Shown here: positions 60,815 to 64,000 of the stretch, one piece after another
How the letters are laid out: the number at the start of each line of letters is the position of its first letter
How positions within the stretch are numbered: the first letter of the stretch is position 1
Assembly (NCBI GenBank): GCA_021847105.1
Contig: JAJZUT010000005.1
Coordinates: 124,001-188,000, forward strand
Source: Pseudomonadota bacterium
Lineage (GTDB): Bacteria; Pseudomonadota; Gammaproteobacteria; Steroidobacterales; Steroidobacteraceae
Direction of reading: 5' to 3'
Length of the DNA: 64,000 bases
Notes under the pieces: model-generated
Database searches by the model: none
Told to the model about the DNA's origin: nothing
The model's input: the letters and a program-made list of their open reading frames with translations, nothing else
Position numbers and translations under genes: made by a program

Positions 60815-61195
60815 TTACTTCGGTCGCGGCGCGCCCCATCCTTCCCCTTTCCGGCCCGTTCTCGGCGACACCGCCAAGCCCAGGAACACCATCACGGCCT
60901 GGTTAAGTCGGATCAAATCCTCATCGTCCAGCCGGCCGATCCGCTCGCCGACCTTGGATTTCGAGACGGTGGTGATCTTGTCCACCATCAGCCGCGAGGG
61001 GGAACGCAGCCCGTTTCGCTCATTCGGCTCCACCGGCAGCCGGAACAGGGGTGCCTCTGTTGGGTCCGTGGTGAAGGAACAGACTGTAATCGAGTCCGTC
61101 GCGTCGAACGCATCATCCTGCACGATGACGACGGGGCGCGGCTTGCCCGCATAGTCCCTGCCGCCGGAGACGGTCCAGACCTCGCCCCGTCTCAT
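60815..61195 (-). CDS. mazF: MazF/PemK-family toxin
   Basis: 126 residues. RRGEVWTVSGG, GKPRPVVIVQDD, VCSFTTDPT, SRLMVDKITTVSKSKVGERIG are the MazF-like blocks (cited in part). MazF cleaves RNA at short sequence motifs. It overlaps the antitoxin by 4 nt (ATGA). The C-terminal 20 residues are an extra basic tail. Confidence 0.9.
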   Translation of the reverse strand: MRRGEVWTVSGGRDYAGKPRPVVIVQDDAFDATDSITVCSFTTDPTEAPLFRLPVEPNERNGLRSPSRLMVDKITTVSKSKVGERIGRLDDEDLIRLNQAVMVFLGLAVSPRTGRKGEGWGAPRPK

Positions 61196-61416
61196 TCATT
61201 GTCCCAGTCGGACACCGCGTCGATAAACGCCTGATCCTCGGCCGTATGGGCGCTTGCCGCCACGGCCAGAGATTGCCGGTGCGCCTCCGAGCGGAAGGAC
61301 GACGCGCGCACGTCCGGCACCCAGATCTGAATCGGTCGCAGGCCCTGGGCGCGCAGCCGATCACGGTGTTCCTGAACCTTCACGCGTGTCGACTTTGCGC
61401 CCTGTGCCGATGCCAT
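61192..61416 (-). CDS. mazE: MazE-type antitoxin (DUF3018-like)
   Basis: 74 residues from ATG 61416. The first half is VKVQEHRDRLRAQGLRPIQIWVPDVR, a ribbon-like DNA-binding segment of the DUF3018 antitoxins. The C-terminal half is acidic (DQAFIDAVSDWDNE), fit to block the toxin. A perfect palindrome 20 bp upstream (61436-61447) is a likely operator. Confidence 0.88.
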   Translation of the reverse strand: MASAQGAKSTRVKVQEHRDRLRAQGLRPIQIWVPDVRASSFRSEAHRQSLAVAASAHTAEDQAFIDAVSDWDNE

Positions 61417-61435
61417 GGTTCGACCCTCTGAAAAA

Positions 61436-61447
61436 GTTACATGTAAC
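61436..61447. promoter_or_regulatory. Palindromic operator of mazEF
   Basis: GTTACATGTAAC is a perfect 12-bp palindrome, 20 bp upstream of the mazE start codon, next to an AAAAA tract. Autorepression by MazE or MazEF is the family norm. Confidence 0.55.
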
Positions 61448-61670
61448 CTACCACAGGCGATTCGGCATGGGAAGCAGATCTGGCCCGGCAGAGCGTGGGG
61501 CCCCACTCGCAGTCACCAATGAGCTCGTGGGCCGTCCGACCATCGCGCCGGGGAAAATGTGCAAAATATCAATATAGAACAATAGGTTGATGTTAAGGCG
61601 CACATTACGTGTCGGTGCCGCGCATTGCTGAATCGTCGAAAAATAGAAGCAAAAACAACCGACCGACCGA

Positions 61671-61690
61671 GCCGCAATGTGCGGCCTTTT
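61671..61690 (+). terminator. Rho-independent-type hairpin
   Basis: GCCGCA-ATG-TGCGGC is a 6-bp stem with a 3-nt loop followed by CTTTTAT. It points rightward and ends next to the ATPase fragment. No gene reading into it is recognised, so it may be left over from a lost gene. Confidence 0.45.
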
Positions 61691-61889
61691 ATCTGGCCCT
61701 CCTAAATCGCGGGACTACCCTAACGTGATGCTCCGGGACGTCCCAGCTGAGGTAGGCCGGATGCGTCTCGTCGGCACCTGGGATGAGGCTCAATGCCAAG
61801 GTGGTTTTACCGACCTGGCGTGGGCCACCGAGAAAGACCATCTTCTCGTGCAAGTCCTGACGGATCGGCTCTGTGAGGCAGCGCTTCAT
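61689..61889 (-). pseudogene. N-terminal fragment of an AAA-type ATPase (DUF4143 group)
   Basis: About 66 codons: MKRCLTEPIRQDLHEKMVFLGGPRQVGKTTLAL with Walker A GPRQVGKT. This is the start of the large ATPases with a C-terminal DUF4143 domain (normally 380-400 residues). The frame stops after YLSWDVPEHH and nothing follows, so it is a remnant. Confidence 0.6.
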
Positions 61890-62414
61890 GGGGTTCTCCC
61901 AATAACGCGGAATACGTATCTAAATTAGAGTTAACCCTAGTAATATCCTGTTAGCTCTTGCCTGCGCGGCCACTGCCTCGGGTCGTCGTGTTCGCGTCCA
62001 GGGCTCCTCCCGAAAGACTCGCTGCACCGAGAACCTCCGCAGGACCGCGGTAGTCTTGAGGAGTGTCCAGCGGTGCGGCCGACGGGCAATTCTGCCTGAT
62101 ATCCCATCAAGGAGCGGGAGCCCCCATCAACGTCCAGGAGGGCAGGATCATGGGGACATCGAGACCCACGCTACAGAACGACCGAAGAGATCACCGGGCG
62201 GGCGGGCTGACGCCCGCCTCTTGCGCAAAGCAGATGACCGAGAAGGCCCTTACAATGCCCGGAAAACTCTAACTCGTTCGCTACTCAAGGCGGGGGGCGT
62301 CGCAGTGGGCACGACTGTCTGCGAGGGAGGGGGCTGGTCAGGATGGCCTGACGCGATACGTCGTAGCCGTGTGCAGCCTGTAGATGCAAGTGGCCATGTA
62401 CCTTGGAGTAGCGC
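61890..62414. other. Non-coding stretch between ATPase fragment and epimerase-type gene
   Basis: No supported gene. There is one hairpin: GGCGGGC (62201-62207), TGAC loop, GCCCGCC (62212-62218). Plus-strand frames here look basic and are not family-like. Confidence 0.4.
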
Positions 62415-63377
62415 TCACGCGCGGAAATATGCTTCGCGATCTAGATCGGCTAGCAAGCCTGGATGGGTCGGTCGCCATCCCAGCCGTTCCTGGGTCAGCT
62501 GACTGGAGGCTGGGTTGTCGTAGGCGGCGAACGGAGCGAGCCAACTGAACCGCCGGGCCGCCTCGTTGGGCGTCATGCTGACCGCGGGCAGGTTCAGTCG
62601 CTGCCCAATCACCTGGACAATCTCCCGGAACGGAACGCCCTCTTCGGCGACGCCGTGATAGCGCGCGCCGGGTTGTCCCGCTTCCAGCGCCAAGCGCAGC
62701 AGGACCGCCGCATCAAGGCGATGGACGGCGCTCCACCGGTTCGCGCCCTCGCCGACGTAGCCCGCACTCTTGTGCTTTCGCGCAGCGGCGATGAGCCTCG
62801 GGACGAGACCGTGATCACCATCGCCATGCACCGAGGGCGCCAGACGAACCACCGTCGCGCGGACGCCACGTTCGGCCCAAGCCTTGACGGCCGCTTCGGT
62901 CTGCGAGCGCATCCAACCCGGAGAGTGCGGGTCGGGCTCGTCGTCTTCCGTTGCTGTTCGCCCCTCGGCCATACCCATGGTGCCGAACACGGTCACCAGG
63001 GGCCTACCCGACCCCTTCAACGCCCCGGCCATGGCGTCGATCGCACGGCGGTCTGCGGCGGTGATCGCCGCGCCGAACCGGCCGACGATCCCGAGCGGCG
63101 AACCGCCGAGGATGACACCAAGCCGTCGCCCGAGCGGGATATCGCCCGGACCATGGATGAAGGCCAGGTGGATGACGCCATCGGCGCCTGCGGCTCCGGC
63201 GCTGAGGGTTTCAGGCTCGTGAAGGGATCCTGCATGGGCTTTAGCGCCAAGTTTTACCAGCCTCTGGAAGGCGTTATCCGAACGCGCCAAGCCAGTGACC
63301 TGATGGCCGGCGCCAATCAGCTCTTTGACAACCGCCTGACCAATAAAACCGCTTGCTCCGGTGACGAATACTCGCAT
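62415..63377 (-). CDS. Atypical SDR, NAD-dependent epimerase/dehydratase-like
   Basis: 320 residues. The NAD(P) fingerprint is VTGASGFIGQAVV, with AGADGVIHLAF in the fourth strand. TVFGTMGMAEG and AAVKAWAERGVRATVVRLAPSVHGDGDHGLV (cited in part) are typical of atypical SDRs. The canonical YxxxK is not evident, so a redox or binding function is unclear. It is divergent from an AraC-type regulator with an inverted repeat between them, suggesting it is that regulator's target. Confidence 0.85.
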   Translation of the reverse strand: MRVFVTGASGFIGQAVVKELIGAGHQVTGLARSDNAFQRLVKLGAKAHAGSLHEPETLSAGAAGADGVIHLAFIHGPGDIPLGRRLGVILGGSPLGIVGRFGAAITAADRRAIDAMAGALKGSGRPLVTVFGTMGMAEGRTATEDDEPDPHSPGWMRSQTEAAVKAWAERGVRATVVRLAPSVHGDGDHGLVPRLIAAARKHKSAGYVGEGANRWSAVHRLDAAVLLRLALEAGQPGARYHGVAEEGVPFREIVQVIGQRLNLPAVSMTPNEAARRFSWLAPFAAYDNPASSQLTQERLGWRPTHPGLLADLDREAYFRA

Positions 63378-63430
63378 GCCGATCTCCCAATAGCCTTGGG
63401 CAACGGTACCGGCAACAGCAGAGACGGTCT

Positions 63431-63456
63431 ATAATCAAAAATCCATATTTGATTAT
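63431..63456. promoter_or_regulatory. Inverted repeat between epimerase-type gene and AraC regulator
   Basis: ATAATCAAA (63431-63439) and TTTGATTAT (63448-63456) are a perfect 9-bp inverted repeat with an 8-nt spacer in an AT-rich pocket. It lies 12 nt before the regulator's TTG start and about 55 bp from the divergent gene, a typical operator position. Confidence 0.6.
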
Positions 63457-63467
63457 CGAGCGTCCAA

Positions 63468-64000
63468 TTGGATCCCTTGTCGCAAGTTATCAGCCTGCTG
63501 CGGCCACGTGAGTTGAGCTGGCGCATGATTGCGGTACGAGAGCCTTGGGCCATCCGCTTTCCCGCCGTAGAAGCGGTGGTATTCGGGCAAATGATCGAAG
63601 GAACCTGCACGCTAGAACGAGGCGAGATCCAGCTGGAGCTGCGGCCTGGTGACTTCATGATGATGGCCCGCCCCCCTGAGTGGACCATGCGGTCGGGTCC
63701 GGAGGTCGAGCCGGTCGGATTGAAGGTGCTGTTCGCCGATCCGAAAGCACTTCAAGGGGATGATCCCGCCAAGCCCGCCGCCCGGTTCCTTGCAGGCCAT
63801 TTCCTATTCGCCGACCCCAATGCGGATCAGATTGCAGGGCTGCTGACGCCGATCGTGCATGTCCGAGCGGCCGATGTGGCCGCTCAGCGGCTGGGACGGT
63901 TACTGAGTCTTTTGGATGACGAGGCAACGGCGGACCGGCCAGGCCGTTCTTTGGCGTTGGATCGCCTTCTGGAGGTGATCCTCGTGGAGTCACTGCGCCA
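63468..64000 (+). CDS. AraC-family regulator, cupin_6 N-terminal domain (partial)
   Basis: The frame starts at TTG 63468 (LDPLSQVISLLRPREL) and runs past the window end, giving 177 residues. The N-terminal part is a cupin_6 domain: PWAIRFPAVEAVVFGQMIEGTC, GEIQLELRPGDFMMM and PVGLKVLFADP. A second helical part ends SLALDRLLEVILVESLR, the bridge before the HTH that must lie beyond the window. The TTG start has no clear strong ribosome site; an upstream ATG is not available in frame. It is divergent from the epimerase-type gene. Confidence 0.8.
   Translation, partial: MDPLSQVISLLRPRELSWRMIAVREPWAIRFPAVEAVVFGQMIEGTCTLERGEIQLELRPGDFMMMARPPEWTMRSGPEVEPVGLKVLFADPKALQGDDPAKPAARFLAGHFLFADPNADQIAGLLTPIVHVRAADVAAQRLGRLLSLLDDEATADRPGRSLALDRLLEVILVESLR

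Noticed and set aside
62063..62272. Short plus-strand frame (69 codons) and a hairpin near 62.2 kb considered as group II intron or IS end
   Set aside because: No RT-like or transposase motif, no domain V signature recognised.
1..64000. CRISPR arrays, rRNA genes, canonical insertion sequences
   Set aside because: No regularly spaced repeats, no rRNA-like sequence, and no DDE transposase with flanking inverted repeats were seen.

Overview
The window is G+C-rich bacterial chromosome. It most resembles a gammaproteobacterium of the Xanthomonadales/Nevskiales/Steroidobacterales kind. The grounds are a full Mla lipid-transport set, gcvR-bcp divergent from dapA plus a BamC-like lipoprotein, a SUF-type Fe-S operon under an Rrf2 regulator, and several GGDEF/EAL/HDOD signalling genes. 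Species is not determinable from the sequence alone.

Left part (1-21 kb). This part holds a TVP38-type membrane protein, a DsbG-like thioredoxin-fold protein, one VapC whose antitoxin survives only as a C-terminal stub, one intact VapBC pair with palindromic operators, and tRNA-Glu(UUC). A signalling block follows: a membrane diguanylate cyclase, a soluble PAS-PAS chemoreceptor ending in a WEDF tail, a PAS/HisKA_2 kinase with an ANTAR response regulator, and an EAL-HDOD protein. Next come a flavodoxin, DUF763, a metallo-beta-lactamase-fold hydrolase, OsmC, an amidohydrolase, a MetC-like lyase and a second HDOD protein. Several gaps of 0.4-1.8 kb carry no convincing gene.

Central part (22-48.5 kb). 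A UDP-glucuronate 4-epimerase-like gene is followed by a De Ley-Doudoroff-type sugar-acid cluster: SMP-30 lactonase, dgoK, dgoA, XylD-type dehydratase and a FadR-type regulator. Then come a class III aminotransferase, the operon rrf2-sufBCDSU-sufT-Rieske, a class I aldolase, mlaFEDCB facing mlaA, an M48/TPR periplasmic protease, PIN-PhoH, bcp, gcvR, dapA and a short BamC-like lipoprotein.

Right part (48.6-64 kb). This is accessory DNA that begins at tRNA-Ser(GGA), with a P4-type integrase directly behind it. An HTH protein and two small co-oriented genes follow, then a 26-bp perfect palindrome (oriT candidate) and an LPD7-type relaxase. The cargo is Stf0 sulfotransferase, a SelO-like/MchC-like protein, an HlyC-like acyltransferase and a membrane-anchored ankyrin protein. 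Beyond it lie the remains of further elements: a large serine recombinase split from its HTH tail by one in-frame amber codon, a second recombinase truncated and fused in frame to a lysozyme-like domain, mazEF, an ATPase fragment, and an NAD-dependent epimerase-type gene divergent from an AraC regulator that runs off the window.

The best candidate for an undescribed system is the 52.6-56.9 kb cargo. An HlyC-family acyltransferase overlaps a SelO-fold protein, a pairing reminiscent of MceI/MceJ (MchD/MchC) in siderophore-microcin maturation. Here it sits with a sulfotransferase and an ankyrin protein, on a mobilizable element, with no RTX toxin or recognisable microcin precursor in view.
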